Origin: Gnetum montanum
Lineage: Eukaryota > Streptophyta > Gnetopsida > Gnetales > Gnetaceae
Assembly: GCA_015680685.1 (NCBI GenBank)
Contig: MNCI01015611.1
Location: 418,002-482,001, forward strand
DNA length: 64,000 nucleotides
Direction of reading: 5' to 3'
The notes below the pieces were generated by a model. It made no database searches and was not told where the DNA came from. It saw only the letters and a program-made list of their open reading frames with translations. Shown here one piece after another: positions 44,180 through 56,549 of the stretch; the first letter of the stretch is position 1; each line of letters starts with the position of its first letter. The translations under genes and the position numbers were made by a program.

Positions 44180-46500
44180 CAAATTAACAACCCTCGTAGC
44201 ATTGTGTTGTTGTGGTTGAGTAGGTAATTCACCCTGCATTGGTGGAGCAAGTGGTAGCTATGCAACTAGGGGAGGAGTATGTGCAAGGACAAGAGGAAGA
44301 TAAGGATAGGAGGTGGTATTCCTTCTTTCATGTGGAGAAGGAGTTCAATAGTAACCAGAAGGGTGGTAGTAAGGCTGAATATTAGAAATGTGACTGGAAG
44401 AGTCACATGGAGACATGGGTTTCTAAACATGATAACCATATGGATCAAGCTGCTAATAAGGGTATTGTTGCCTATGTTGTGCATGCACCCATGATTATGG
44501 TTGCTACCATTGTTGATACTATTCGTACGGTTGCAGTGGAGCTCCAGTTGGATAATATAGTTGTTGCTAGTGGAGCTATCTAGGATTACCTTGAGGATAA
44601 GGTAACCTTCTAGACGTTTTCCTTTGTGTAAGTCATGGATGTAAGGCATATACCCCAAATTCCTGTAGATGTGACACAATGGGAAAACATCCCTTAGGAT
44701 GTTCATACTAACAAATATCACATCCATAATCATCATCTGATTCACTATTTGAAACTTCATCTATTACAATAATTTTTCCCTTACCTTTATAATATCCACA
44801 TTCAATTTCTTTGCACCTCTTACACTCATGATCACTACCTTGTTATCGGGACTCTTCAACAATTTTAAGGATAGCTTGAAATCGGCTATCCATGGAGTCC
44901 CTTAACTAATCAACCTTGGCCATAAGTTCAGATTGGAATTGCTGAAGTGGCAAGGCTTTCTTATGCATTTCCTCATCAAATATGGGTTTTTCCTCATTGT
45001 CATAGAATCGAACCTCCTGCTTTCAAATGGAAGGATCGTGATTGTGCTCCTCTGCACTTTCTCTTTTTCTTAGTTCACCCTCCTCTTTGACAACCTACTC
45101 TATTAACCTTTGTACCTAAAAAGCAGTTAGTTCTAACAATCACCCTTGGGCATAGACACCAAGGGTTTTCCTCATTTCATTATGAATCCCATCTACAATG
45201 TGGTGAAGTTGAGCCAATTGAGAATAACCATGGCTAGGGCAATTGTGCATCAAGGCATAGTATTGGCCAATGGTGACATCCAAGAGTTTGTGTCCTCCTT
45301 TTTTGCACCCTTAAATTTTCTTCCTTAAGTTTGACACTTGGAAGTATGCTTAATACTTATCATTAAACATTTCAAGCATGTACTCCATCATTTGATAGAT
45401 TCCAATTCTAAGAACCGATACTAGTTCTTTGCTCCCTTGATGAGTGTCTTGGGAAACAACTTTAGTTTATACCACTCATTCTCTATGTTTTGCAAGGCAC
45501 ATGCATCTTGGAAAGCTTAAATATGATTATACAAATCAGAGTTATGTTCTCCTTCAAATCAAGGAATATTGTTCATGTCTAATTTTTTAATCCGACTATC
45601 TTTCACATGCCATGTTGAAATTCTAACTACCCCTATGATGTTAAGCATACTTCAAGTAGCAAATAAAGGCTCATCGAGGCCTTGATCATGGTGCCTACGA
45701 TGCCCTCTACTACCCCTTCATTCATGACGATGTGCCTCTCTTGAACATCTACGTCCATGATCTTGCCTATCTCAATGATCCCCTTGATTATTGTTGTCCC
45801 ATCAATCATTATTCTCATTTTGATCACCTCCATCATGATCTTTCCTTCTATAGTCACAATTAGAGCTAGAAGAAGAAGATGATGATGAAGGGGAAGAGGA
45901 AGGAGAATCAACACTATCATGGTGCCTATTACTTCCTCTTTGGTAATTGTGATCATGATCATGATCATGCTTCTTGCCAGTATCACTATCTTGACTTGCC
46001 CCTCTGAATCCATCTTTGTCATTAGATCCCTTATTATCAAAATTAGGATTGTGAACTATGAAGTGTAGATTCTAGTTTTTACCTCCATCACCAAAGTCAA
46101 GGAGAGGTCCATCATTGAGTGGAAAACCCCCAGAGAAGGGTTTCCCACTAGCTTGTTGGTACAATAGGAATGGAGAATAGTTAAGCCCTTTTCCCTTCAA
46201 AAATTCATAGCGTTGCTGTAGATGCCAATCCCACAGGCATTATGCTTCAGTGGGATGATAATCCCTAGCATCAACATCCTTGACAATATCTTTTCCATGG
46301 TAGTCTTGAAGACCACATCATGCAAGCATTTAATAGAGCATTGCAGGAGCAACAGATTGGGCGGCAACATAATGTTGCCCTCCATGTCATGCCACTACAG
46401 CTATTCATCTTGGTGTAGGATAAAGGTGAAGTTCTGCACATACTCATTAGGATGAGTATATGTAATTTGATACTATTAAGGCTTTAATGGATGAACATTA
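44180..46500 (-). pseudogene. gag: gag of M (broken)
   Basis: In minus order: Gln-Asp-Glu ... Met-Glu-Gly-Asn-Ile (46370-46430), an Asp/His/Arg-rich linker (45650-46040), the capsid segment ending Leu-Asp-Met-Asn-Asn-Ile-Pro (45560-45640), and a zinc-knuckle remnant Cys-Asp-Ile-Cys-stop-Tyr-Glu-His-Pro-Lys-Gly-Cys (about 44685-44720), one codon shorter than in X. A tail rich in Tyr, Pro and Gln follows. A 164-codon open stretch at 44266-44760 is in another frame and not gag. Confidence 0.7.
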
Positions 46501-46671
46501 TTAGGCTTGGGCAAAGAAGCGCTCCTATGAGAAGAAGGAATTTTTGATTAGCGAAACAAAAAATCATAGTGTTCTCAATAATTTTTTGTAGTAATTGTGA
46601 AATAAGATATAACTCTCAGGTTCATTCCAACACTTTAAATACTTTCACTAGGTCCTATACAGCACACAAAA

Positions 46672-47503
46672 CAACAAAAAGATCCCTACATCCAACCATA
46701 TGAATCACTAATGCGTTACATGTGATTTGGTCAAATTCCATGGACCTATAGTTATCTCATACACTAGTTCCTCTAGGAAGTGAAATGGTGTTAAGAACGT
46801 TTGTTATCTTTCCAAATACACTATAAGGCTCAAGGGTATAGTTTAAGTGTAATTGAGATATATGAATTTTTGTTGTTTTATATTTTATGGATGTAATTGC
46901 CTACAACAAGAATAAGCGTAGAGTAGATTGAAAACTAATGTCTGTTGTCTATCTACCCTACCCTACTTTCCTGAACACATATAACATTGCTAGGTTATCA
47001 AATGTTAAGCATTACTAGGTTACCAAGTACTATATGAATGCTTGAAGTGTTTGTGCTTGTCTTCACTAACTACTTAAGATACATCATTTAATCAAATGCA
47101 TTAAAGTAAAGAAAAGGAAAGGAAAGAAAAATGCAATAAGGAAAATATTAAACTATTCTTAGTGCTACAAGGATTGTCAAAAGAGTTCATTTTATTCCCA
47201 TCACATTGTTGTGCTGAGGTACATCAGTGCTTGAACAAAGAACTATACATACTTTAGACTCCTTCTGTAGGGACTCAGAAAATATTCTAACTCTAAGGGG
47301 AAGAAACAGCAAGAGCTTCGCTACTTTGCTTGAAATCTGAAAACTAACTAAAGAAAAACTTTTCAAAATTGGATCACATGCATAGTATTTATAAACTCAA
47401 GGTATATACCCCAACGTCAAACATTCGACATTGGACATCCAACATCGAATCCAAGCCTCAACGTCACATACGCAACATCATAGCTGCATTAAACGGTGAT
47501 TCA
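46672..47503 (-). repeat. 5' LTR of M (right copy)
   Basis: Homologous to 37672-38456; it ends near 'ggtgattca' (47503). The inner boundary is approximate: next to it, 'tttcactaggtcctata' (46637-46653) matches sequence that in C lies about 40 bases beyond the LTR, so the primer site and the outermost LTR bases have been deleted. The minus-strand TATA (plus 'agtatttata') is at 47383-47392. Confidence 0.7.
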
Positions 47504-47609
47504 TAAAATGCAAATGCACTCAGATTTTTTTCTATAAGTTTTAATATAGATTTCTCTCACATGCTACATGCACTTGAATTCTACTAGGTAGATATTTTTA
47601 AATTTAATT
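47504..47609. other. Short unassigned flank between M and the second W copy
   Basis: AT-rich and without gene. It lies upstream of the point equal to base 1 of the window, so its partner, if any, is outside the window. Confidence 0.5.
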
Positions 47610-48893
47610 AAACATTTTTTAATAGTTTGAATAAAGGCACATCTGGAAGTCCAAAAGCTAATTACACAGTCAACTAAATCACAGACAACTGGAAATTCCA
47701 AGAAACTAGAAAATAAGAATAGAGGCCCTACAAAAGTGGAGCTTAAAGAGGTTCCAATACAAAAAAAAAGTTCTTGCATACTAACCAATTAAAAATTAAA
47801 TGCATTAACAATGATTATAATGAAATTTTATAATATTTTATTATAACAATAAATTGACTATACTATTATTCCTAAAGAATTACAAAAGGCACATATGGCT
47901 TACTTTATATCTCACAAACTATCATCTTTCCTCAACATATCATAGTATTAGTTTTCGTAATGCTCCTTGGAAAATGATTTGTATATTATGTAGATAACAT
48001 TATAGAAATAATTGATAATGAAGCTATGAGTCCAACTGTAAAAATGGATATGGCCATCATCATCTTAGCCTTATCTAATGATTTATAATATATATCTATT
48101 ATTTGAACAAGAGTGAATCTTTTTCTTTTCCAAAGTAATAAATTCCTAGAATAGATACATTAAGAATTGATTTTCATATTGAATAAAAATTAAAACTAGT
48201 ATTAATTCTTTCTATGGTAGTAGTTGAGCCTTAAATTTTTTTTGTTGAGCCATTACATATCCATAATAATTCTAGTGAAAAAGTTTATCTCTTGGTCAAT
48301 GTTATGACGATAATAATTATTTACTTTTTATGACAAAGTCTAGCCAACTAGTAGTTCGTCTCAACCAAAATTATAAAAATTAAGAAAGAAAAGGATATGA
48401 AGGGGATCATTAAGATTTATTTTGAGTGGTAAGGCATTAGGTTAGCTATATATTTATATATTTTTTCCAAAAGGATCTTTTCCATTTATGAAAAATTAAA
48501 TCTTGTAATTAGGAATTCCCATGACCAACTAGCTTCTTCCACATCCTTACTTGTATTATGACTAATTTATACTATTTATTATAACCGCAAAGCTCCCTTA
48601 GATGTTATGACTAAAAAAAATTGTTTATTGTGACAAATAAGCTTCCTCTTGGCATTATGACAAAAAAAAAACTATCATGACCAAGAAACTCTCCATAGAC
48701 TATAGTAAAAAAATTCACACCTTTTGGACCATTTTACCCTAGAGGAGAAGTATCATTGAAAATGTTTTATTACAAAAGAAGATCATTTTCAAAAGCTCCC
48801 CATCTTTAGTCAAGGGCATCGATGTTTCTACCATGGCATAACAATAGAATAATAATAATATATATATATATATATATGGACAGAATGTCGTGT
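47610..48893 (+). repeat. Second copy of the W flank
   Basis: Matches 1-1276 along its length with scattered, mostly transition differences. A TA microsatellite at 48860-48877 is longer than at the matching place in copy 1 (near 1250). Confidence 0.85.
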
Positions 48894-49812
48894 TGATGTA
48901 TATGCCTATAAAATTCAATGCATGGTGTTAGCTATGTGATGAAATATCAATAAGACAAGCTATGTCAATGTACACCTCTCAGTAAAACTCTATCGATGTA
49001 TCTTAGGATGTGTGGATGCAAGTATGTCGATACTAATGTAGGCATTGCCTATATAAATGCACATTCCTCTTGCATTTATGACACCTTTTAGTCATTTCTT
49101 TCGTTGAACTCTTGTAATTTCTCTCCAAAAATTTTGGAATATTTTTTCTTTAAGTTCCCGCAACATGGATTAAAGTGATTGTCTAATAGTTTATTTGAGT
49201 GCATCTGTACTTGGATACATTTTCATGAACGAAAATAAAATTGATATTTCTTGTATCCATTGCAGCACTTGGACTAGCATATATCTACTTTCAAGAATTT
49301 ACTTTACATAAAATCTACTTTTTGTTATTAAGAAATTAATATTTTCATTGAAATGCAACATAAGTACTACCACTTCAAGCATAATATATTAGTGCTTGGT
49401 AATTCCAATAGTAGATACTTAGTATGCCCAATAGGATACACTTGGTAACCCAGTAGCTTCAGTATATGCTTAGGATATGTACAGAAAGTGGAAATGAATA
49501 CTCTACATTAGGATAGCTAGTTTATTAATTAATTAATTGATTAATTAATTTTAATACTAAATATTTATTTACTTAATCATTTAGCAAGCAACTAGGAGAA
49601 AATAATAAAAAGCATAATGGTAAATATCTTATGCCTTAACCATACTTAATCATACATGTAGATTAACACAAGTGTGGATTGGGAAAACAACGACTAACAA
49701 CCACATAATTCACTATCTAGGAATATTGGTCACTTAGGTAAATAAGTCTACAAAATTCAACCAAATCAAGTGATTCATATGATTAAGTGTAGGAAATACC
49801 TATTTCTCATCA
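48894..49812 (+). repeat. LTR of the second W copy
   Basis: 919 bp from 'tgatgtatatg' to 'tctcatca', homologous to 1277-2115. It keeps about 90 bases (around 49640-49735) that are missing from copy 1, including the 'cataattcactatctagg' type segment common to other LTRs here, so copy 1 suffered the deletion. Confidence 0.7.
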
Positions 49813-49813
49813 T

Positions 49814-49831
49814 TAACACCATTGTTAGGGA
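49814..49831 (+). other. Primer-binding site, tRNA-Asp type, decayed (second W)
   Basis: 'taacaccattgttaggga', identical to 2117-2134, one base after the LTR. Confidence 0.6.
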
Positions 49832-49972
49832 CTTAGTTTAGTTAAGTACACTAAGTATTATTAAATAATGAATCCATATGAAGAAGTTGTAAGGAAAACA
49901 TACTAAACTATATTTCAAATAAAATAATATTAATAATATTCTATCAATATACACTTTATCAAAATCACTAAA

Positions 49973-50289
49973 ATGGCTTCTTCTCAGAGAAATGATTTAC
50001 TCCCACATGTCAATGATTCCAATCAATAGCTTGACAAATCCAAAAGGACTACCAATTAAAAACCTCAATAGCTAAAAGTGGTCTATGAATATCTAGATCT
50101 TTACTATCTAGATTTTACTTTCATTCTTCATTAGGATGAATAGCTACACTGGAGGGATATGAAGGGTAACATTTTGTTACCTCTTAATTAGTTTGTTCCT
50201 TCAATGCTCATGGCCAATCTCTTGAAGCTAGGAATTGAATCATCAAGCCTAAAGTATGAAGTAATAAACCATACCTCTAGAGACTATCA
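49973..50289 (+). pseudogene. gag: gag of the second W copy, truncated
   Basis: Same start and N-terminal gag pieces as 2276-2592, also full of stops. The match ends at 'agactatca' (50281-50289), after which minus-strand M2 sequence begins. This is the left breakpoint of the large deletion in the second copy. Confidence 0.7.
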
Positions 50290-51977
50290 AGACTAGTGAC
50301 ATGAGGTGTTGGGTTCGAAGAGAAGGGTGCACCATAGTGTTGGACTTGTGCTAAGTTGGAGAATGTAGTGGGCTTGGAATTGTGTTGTCCCTTCCTATGG
50401 TCATTTCTAAAGAAGGGATACCTTCGATGTTGCTGAGGTCTCTCACTGTTTTTGGCAATAGTAGCACAAGTAATGTTCGAGGGTTGTTGCTATGGTGCAG
50501 ACACTTTAGGAACAGTTGGTGGCAATGTAGAAGGAGGGAAAGGATGAGAATGTTGAAAATTAGGAGAAGTATAAGGTGCACAAGGTGGTGGTTGTGTTGA
50601 GGACATGGGCTGATAGTATTGAGGAGAATGGTAATGCAGTGAGATAGAGTATGTTGACCTAGTTAGGGAAATAGGATGTTGAACTAGATAAGCATTTAGA
50701 TTCAAGTGATACGAAGTGTGTCTCCAGTTTAGGGGTGGCTTCCCCCACAACTTGGATTGTTGTCATTGTGATTGAACATAGTATCTTTGTACAAACTCTG
50801 GGTCTAACGTGTTTTCCCAATGCTCATATAAATGTAACAAGATTGGGCACTGGCCCTTGGGATGATCATACAAGAAAATGTTGCATTCATACGTATGATT
50901 GGTAGTTGAGCTCTTATTTTCTTCATCCCTTCTTCCTAATTGTCTAATGATATTTTTTCCTGCTTCTCGAGTTGTCAAAACTCTATCTTCAATAATATCG
51001 ATATAGTCTCCACACTTTTTATGTGTCCATTCCAACATCTTATTAATCTTTGCCTCAACTTTCTCTAATGATTATTGTACTGGCAAGGATGGTTCTTCCT
51101 CCTTGAGATAGGTTAATTTCTCCTTTTTGTGAGTATGGACCTCTGTTAAGTTGAGACTTTGGTCCTGTTTATGTTTTTCAACACTCTCCTATCTAGCCAT
51201 TTCTCCTTCTTCTTTTACTACCTGCTTAATAAACTCTTGGAATTATTGGGTTCATAGTTCGTATAGTTGACCTTGGGCATACATCCCTAGGGTTTCTCTT
51301 GTTTCATCACGAAGCCCATCAGTGATATGGTACATTAGCCTTTCCTTGGAGAACTCATGGCCTAGACAATTGTTTAACAGTACATAATATCTTTCTAAGG
51401 CCATGTCCAAGGGTTCATGTTGTGCTTGTTTTCACTCTTGGATTTTTTTCCTCAAGGCCGACACTCTTGCGTAGGTTTGATATCTTTCATTAAAAAGTTC
51501 TACCATTGTTGGCCAACATCGTATTGAATTTGGTTTTAATGATCTATACCACACTTTTTCTTGGCCAACAAGTGTCATAGGAAAGAGCTTAAGTTTTTGC
51601 CAATCGTTATCAATGTTGTTCCATGCACAGGCATTGTAGAAGGCTTGTAAATGTTGTTGCAAATCTAAGTCATAGCCTCCTGAAAAATTGGAAAAGTTGT
51701 TTAAATCGAGCCTGGGTAGGTGGCTCTCTTTACGATGCCTACGGGAGATTCGAATAGCCTCTTGTATTTGCGCTAGGCTTGTAATGGCTAGCAGGGGTTC
51801 ATCATCATCTAGTAAGTTATGTTTTCATGTATTCAGACAATGTTTCCTTCGTTTATGTTTATAAGAAATCCCAACCTCAAATTACGTACTCCAATCTTCA
51901 TTGTCATATAATTCGTTGATTCTCCAATGAATTTTCTCACTAGGTATGGCATTATCATAGTCTTGTAGGAGAGGCAT
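50290..51977 (-). pseudogene. gag: gag of element M2 (best preserved gag, truncated)
   Basis: The minus-strand ATG at 51975-51977 lies about 125 bases inside the primer site. Long pieces stay in one frame: Pro-Leu-Leu-Gln-Asp-Tyr-Asp-Asn at the start, Leu-Asp-Leu-Gln-Gln-His-Leu-Gln-Ala-Phe-Tyr-Asn-Ala-Cys (capsid, 51610-51670), Lys-Leu-Lys-Leu-Phe-Pro ... Trp-Tyr-Arg-Ser-Leu (51540-51600), a knuckle Cys-Asn-Ile-Phe-Leu-Tyr-Asp-His-Pro-Lys-Gly-Gln-Cys with the second Cys changed to Phe (about 50840-50885), and a Pro/Tyr/Ser-rich tail (50490-50750). Only a few stops are seen, for example near 51885. The end at 50290 is cut by the junction with W. Confidence 0.75.
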
Positions 51978-52101
51978 GGTTGTGCAATTGTGTGTGAATT
52001 TGTATGTGACTTTTTGTAATTATTTCTTTTTTTAAAAGATATATGTTTAATTCCTATACAGTGACCTTGTATGATATAACTAATCTAGATAACTAGCACC
52101 A

Positions 52102-52119
52102 TCCCCGGCAATGGTGCCA
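52102..52119 (-). other. Primer-binding site, tRNA-Asp, best preserved (M2)
   Basis: On the minus strand the site reads tggcaccattgccgggga. It differs from the exact complement of tRNA-Asp (tggcgccgttgccgggga) at two positions, both G-to-A within CpG. One base separates it from the LTR. Confidence 0.9.
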
Positions 52120-52120
52120 A

Positions 52121-52925
52121 TGATGAGTGGCAAGGTACCCCTACGCTCAACCATATGAATACAAGTGTTTCACGCACGATCTGGTTGAACTTCGCAAACG
52201 AAATAGTTGTGGTATTTAGACAGTCATTCTTAGGTCACAATTCGTTGTCCTCCCATATGGACTAGTGTTAACTTGTCACTTATGATTTAGTCCAGAGTGA
52301 GGTGTATGATGTATTCCTATACTAATGCTACTCCTGAAGATAATGGAAAATAATATTAACTAAGCTAAGAGAGAGAGGGTGAGAGGGAATCTAAGCTAGC
52401 CTAAGTGTCATGAGCATCTGTTCCTCAATCATCCATATACATCTTGGACCTCGTGCATGACTACCACTGGGATTACCAAGCACAAATCCTAGGTACACTA
52501 CTAGGTTACCAAGTAGTCACACTTAAATGCTTGTGATCAAGTCGTACTCATTCCGTGTTTAATAGGAGTTTAAGGTAAGAAGATATTAACTAAGAAAGTA
52601 GTAAATAATAATTAAATAAATAATTAAGCTAAGTGAATGCTGCAATGATGAAGTAATCTTGATCTTTATTTCTAATCATGTGCATGTCCAAGTACATCAC
52701 ACTTGAATAAGGATGTCCTACAATTACAATCACCACACTGCAGGCATACACTAGGAGAGAAGGGTTAAGAGAGAAACTAATGTAAAAAGAAACTTAAATA
52801 TAACAACTCTAACTACTAACTCTAAAAACTAGCTATCAAATCTGTCTACCTCTTATTTATAGAGGAGGAGACAGGCTGCGATATCGCGTATGCAATATCG
52901 CAGCCAAAAAAATGATAACTCATCA
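52121..52925 (-). repeat. 5' LTR of M2
   Basis: 805 bp; plus-strand ends are 'tgatgagtggc' and 'aactcatca'. The TATA box on the minus strand is 'cctctataaataag' (about 52850-52863). Near the U3 start lies an inverted repeat with 11-bp arms (52874-52884 and 52895-52905) rich in CpG. It abuts the duplicated C fragment exactly at 52926. Confidence 0.85.
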
Positions 52926-53275
52926 TACAACGACGATTGAATCCCAAAGTCAAGCAGATCATCAAAGAGGAGATTGAACAAAACTCCTCAAGGTAGGGTT
53001 TATCTATCCCATTGTGGATAGCAAGTGGGTTAGCCTACTTGTGATAGTGCCAAAGAAAGGTGGTAAATGGAGAATTTGTATTGACTTCAAGTTGTTAAAT
53101 ATGATGACTTACAAAGATCATTTTCCATTGCCATTTGTAGACTAGGTGTTGGACATCATTTCTAGGCATTACTTTTATAGCTTTCTAGATGGTTATAGTG
53201 GCTATAACTAAATTTAGATTACATTAGATAATCAGGCCAAAACAACATGCACAATTCCTTTTCTTTTGGGGCCAT
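52926..53275 (+). pseudogene. pol: RT fragment of element C, second copy
   Basis: Matches 26676-27020. It contains Tyr/Thr-Lys-Asp-His-Phe-Pro-Leu-Pro-Phe-Val-Asp (53110-53145) and Phe-Leu-Asp-Gly-Tyr-Ser-Gly-Tyr-Asn (53185-53210) with stops, and ends in the same internal deletion junction (near 53260) as copy 1. Everything upstream of C has been removed here. Confidence 0.8.
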
Positions 53276-55745
53276 GCTGATATATAAACTTGAAAGTCCA
53301 AAGAAGAAATTATTGGTCAACATGCAACAAATAAAATCTTTTCATGAGCCTAAGAGAATCAGTGATTGTAAAGCCTCCTTAGATGGACAAGCATACTCAA
53401 TATTTTAGATCTCCTTCTTCCAACTCAATCATGGGGGAGATGGCCATCCATTCTAATAATACAAAGTGGCTCCTTAGTTTTTACACTTTTTGTTTTACAC
53501 TTTTTTTATTTTACATATTTTTATTTTATACTAATTTTTGTTTTACAACATTGTTAGTACATTTTTCTCTTTTTTACATGTCTTACAATTTATTCTATAT
53601 TTTAATTTATTTGATTTGAAGTTTTCTTATGTTTTTCTTGTGTTTGTTTTGTCTTGATTTTTCTTTATTGCCAACAAGACAGTGTGCAACTATAGCTACT
53701 TTTAATGATGGTTTGTACTTAATGTTATTTAATTGCTAATGTCTAGATTATATCTTTGAATTCTGGTATTGATAACTAGGACATGGTTTCTTTTTCATGA
53801 AATGGGTAGTGAATCCATGTCATCCACTCATCCACAAACTCTATGGTGTTCCTTGTGCTGGAAATATGAAGTTCCCTTCCTTAATAAAAACCTTTAACAA
53901 ACTTGTGAGCTTGGCATTTTCCAAACTTGGGAAGGATTACATGGATCAATAAAGGTGTGACTTCAAGGGGATTCAATGCTCTCTGTACTTACCTACCCTC
54001 TTGAGTGCATAAGTGTTTTCATGGATCTCTCACCATTCCATTGTTGACCAATAATAGGAAGTTAAAGTCTTTTCATGATGCAGTTTCCATCCAAAAAATC
54101 ATAAAAATATAAAACCTTAAAAAAACATAACGAACAATGGAAATTCAAATCACAGCCCATAGAGTCAATAATTGACTACAAGCACTAGTTATGGGACTAG
54201 AAAGGCATGTCACCAATGCCTGAAGATCCCCTCTAACTAAGGCCCTTTATCACTTCCTTCTTCTCTTTTCTTCTTTTTAAGAAATGGTGATTGATTTGTG
54301 GGATCATTCTTGTGTCTTGAGAAGGTGAACTGGTCTAAGAATATTAATGTGAAGTCACTAGAAGTGATTGATTTTGATCTAGACAAAGGATGGACTTTAC
54401 TAGGTTATCTTAATCATAAAATCCACTAAGGACTTCATGAAACCATAATTTGGAACTCCATTTCACCTTATCTCTCATCTACCTATGCTTTTCATAATCC
54501 ACATTGTTGTTAGTTTTTCATGGTTTTGTTTGATGTCTTAGTTTGATGTGTTAAAATTCTTACGTATATTTTTATATAATTTCATCCTTAATTTTCCATA
54601 ACCATTAATCACCCATGGGGCCCATAGACTCCTTAGTTTGGGGATATGCAAGGGCATTAAGGGCATGAGCCTACTTTGGGGAGTACCCACTTGCATACTT
54701 CTTGGTTGGACTAGTTAAGTTCTTTATCCTTAGGCATTTTTGTGATCAAATCCTGTGTACACCCCCATTGGGAACACCCAATTGTGCACTTATTCATAAT
54801 GTTCTCCAATGAAAAATCTTTTTTTTCTATGAATGAGCTAATGCTCTTCAAGCATTTCATCATGGTCATAGCTTTTTTGGCTCTCCAAGAACTTCAAGTT
54901 GTGTTAAAACTCTTTGTTTTTTCTTTATCTTTAATGTTGAAAATTTTCAAAGTCCAAAATCTTCCAACACCCATAACTTTCCAACCACTTGTCTAAATTG
55001 CCTCATTGTTTATCCCTACTACTACCAAAGGTAAGCTCTACATCATGGGGGCCACAAACCTTTAGTTTCTCAGGTTTTTGGCAAAAAATATTTTCAAAAT
55101 TTCTCTCACTCACGTAAATATTTAATGAATAAAATAACATTAAAATTATCAATTTATGAAGTTAAATCCTTCCAACGAACTCTGATAGCCACAAAAATCA
55201 AATAATGTTAAAATAATATCAAAATAATCAATCTTCCATGATCACAACTTAGCCAAGTGTAACTACCCAAAGAGATAAGGTACCTAAATGTTATAAGTTA
55301 CACATAACACACTAATCCTTGATTCTATTGTGATCATAGATGGTACAAAAAGGGAAAGCATGTACTAGAAGTAGGACCATCCCAACCAAGAAACAAGCAG
55401 CCTAGAGCTAGAAGGGGTTAACAACCTCAACAACCCCAAGAACAAGCAGTAGAAGCTCATGTAATGGGACCTCTTCAAGACTACTTGATCTTCTTCCTCA
55501 TGTTCAAGCTACCAAAGGGGTTTGGATGTCAATTCTTGCTAGGGTGTTCAATTTTGATGCCATGAACACCAAATTTTGTAAACTATTGTAAATTCATACA
55601 CTTGAGCACTTGCCATTTGTTTGTTTAGTCTAAGTTAGTTGGTGTGTCAGTTAGTCAATAATCCCATACTTTTTTAGTATTTTTTAAAAGACTTGTTCCT
55701 CTTTTTGTTCACTCAAGGACGAGTTTTCATTCAATCATGACAGTA
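53276..55745 (+). repeat. 3' non-coding block of C, second copy
   Basis: Counterpart of 27011-29490 with scattered differences and small indels. No gene. Confidence 0.85.
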
Positions 55746-56549
55746 TGATGAATTGTATTCTACATAGGCTCTGATATCAAAGCCCTGATATTAGAGCACA
55801 TGCTACATTATCAAATATCCAATATCATGGGATGTGTGCCTGCCTATAAATATAGCACTTGGATGCACGATTCATCCATTTTCCATTCCTTAGTTGTAGT
55901 AAAGCTCTTATAGTTTGTTTTCTTTAGAATTAGAATATTTTCTAAGTGCTTGTAGTAGGAGTCAAAGAGTATATGAATCTTTATTTGAGCACCGATGAAC
56001 TTGAGCACCTTAATATAAATGATGATAAAGACAAGCTTTTTTGATAAAACCTTGTAGCACTTGGAATACATTAATGTCTTCTCATGAATTCATCATTTAT
56101 GCACTTTAATAAATTTTAATTAAGAAATTAATATCGATTAACTAGTGAACATAAGTACAACTACTTTTAACATACGTTTAACGCTTGGTAATCCATTAGT
56201 GCTACTAGGTGTTCAAGATATGTATGAAAAGTGGGAATGGATGCTTATGTTAGAATTAGTTAAATATTAGCTAGCTATTAGCTTAATTAAGCATTTAATT
56301 ACTTTATTCTTATTCTTAGGCAACTTAAATCATAAAACATAAAATGATAAAAATCAAATGCCTCAATTACACTCAACCATACACTTGCACTTCACAAGTG
56401 GAACTAAGAAGATAATGATTTCAATGGTTAAAATCACCTTCTAAAACCCAACATACTTAGAGAGCTAAAGTCTACAAAATTTCACCAAATCACTAAGTGA
56501 ATGCTAGTGATTTGTATGGTTGGGCATAGAGTATACTTGTTACTCATCA
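55746..56549 (+). repeat. 3' LTR of C, second copy
   Basis: 804 bp, counterpart of 29491-30291, with the same sequence following its end ('cctactattgg' here, 'ccttctattgg' in copy 1), proving that the C-E junction was duplicated as a unit. Confidence 0.85.

Larger units (their letters stand above)
37672..47503 (-). mobile_element. Element M, Athila/Tat-type Ty3/gypsy retrotransposon, minus strand
   Basis: About 9.8 kb with homologous LTRs at 37672-38456 and 46672-47503. In minus-strand order it holds gag, protease, RT, RNase H, integrase and a long 3' non-coding block, all with stops. The left LTR is cut by the N at 37671 and the inner end of the right LTR has lost the primer site, so no target duplication can be read. 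It is the only element in the window that keeps traces of all pol domains. Confidence 0.85.

Noticed and set aside
44266-44760. 164-codon open stretch on the minus strand in element M
   Set aside because: It is in the wrong frame: the gag zinc-knuckle remnant and tail are read in another frame over the same bases.
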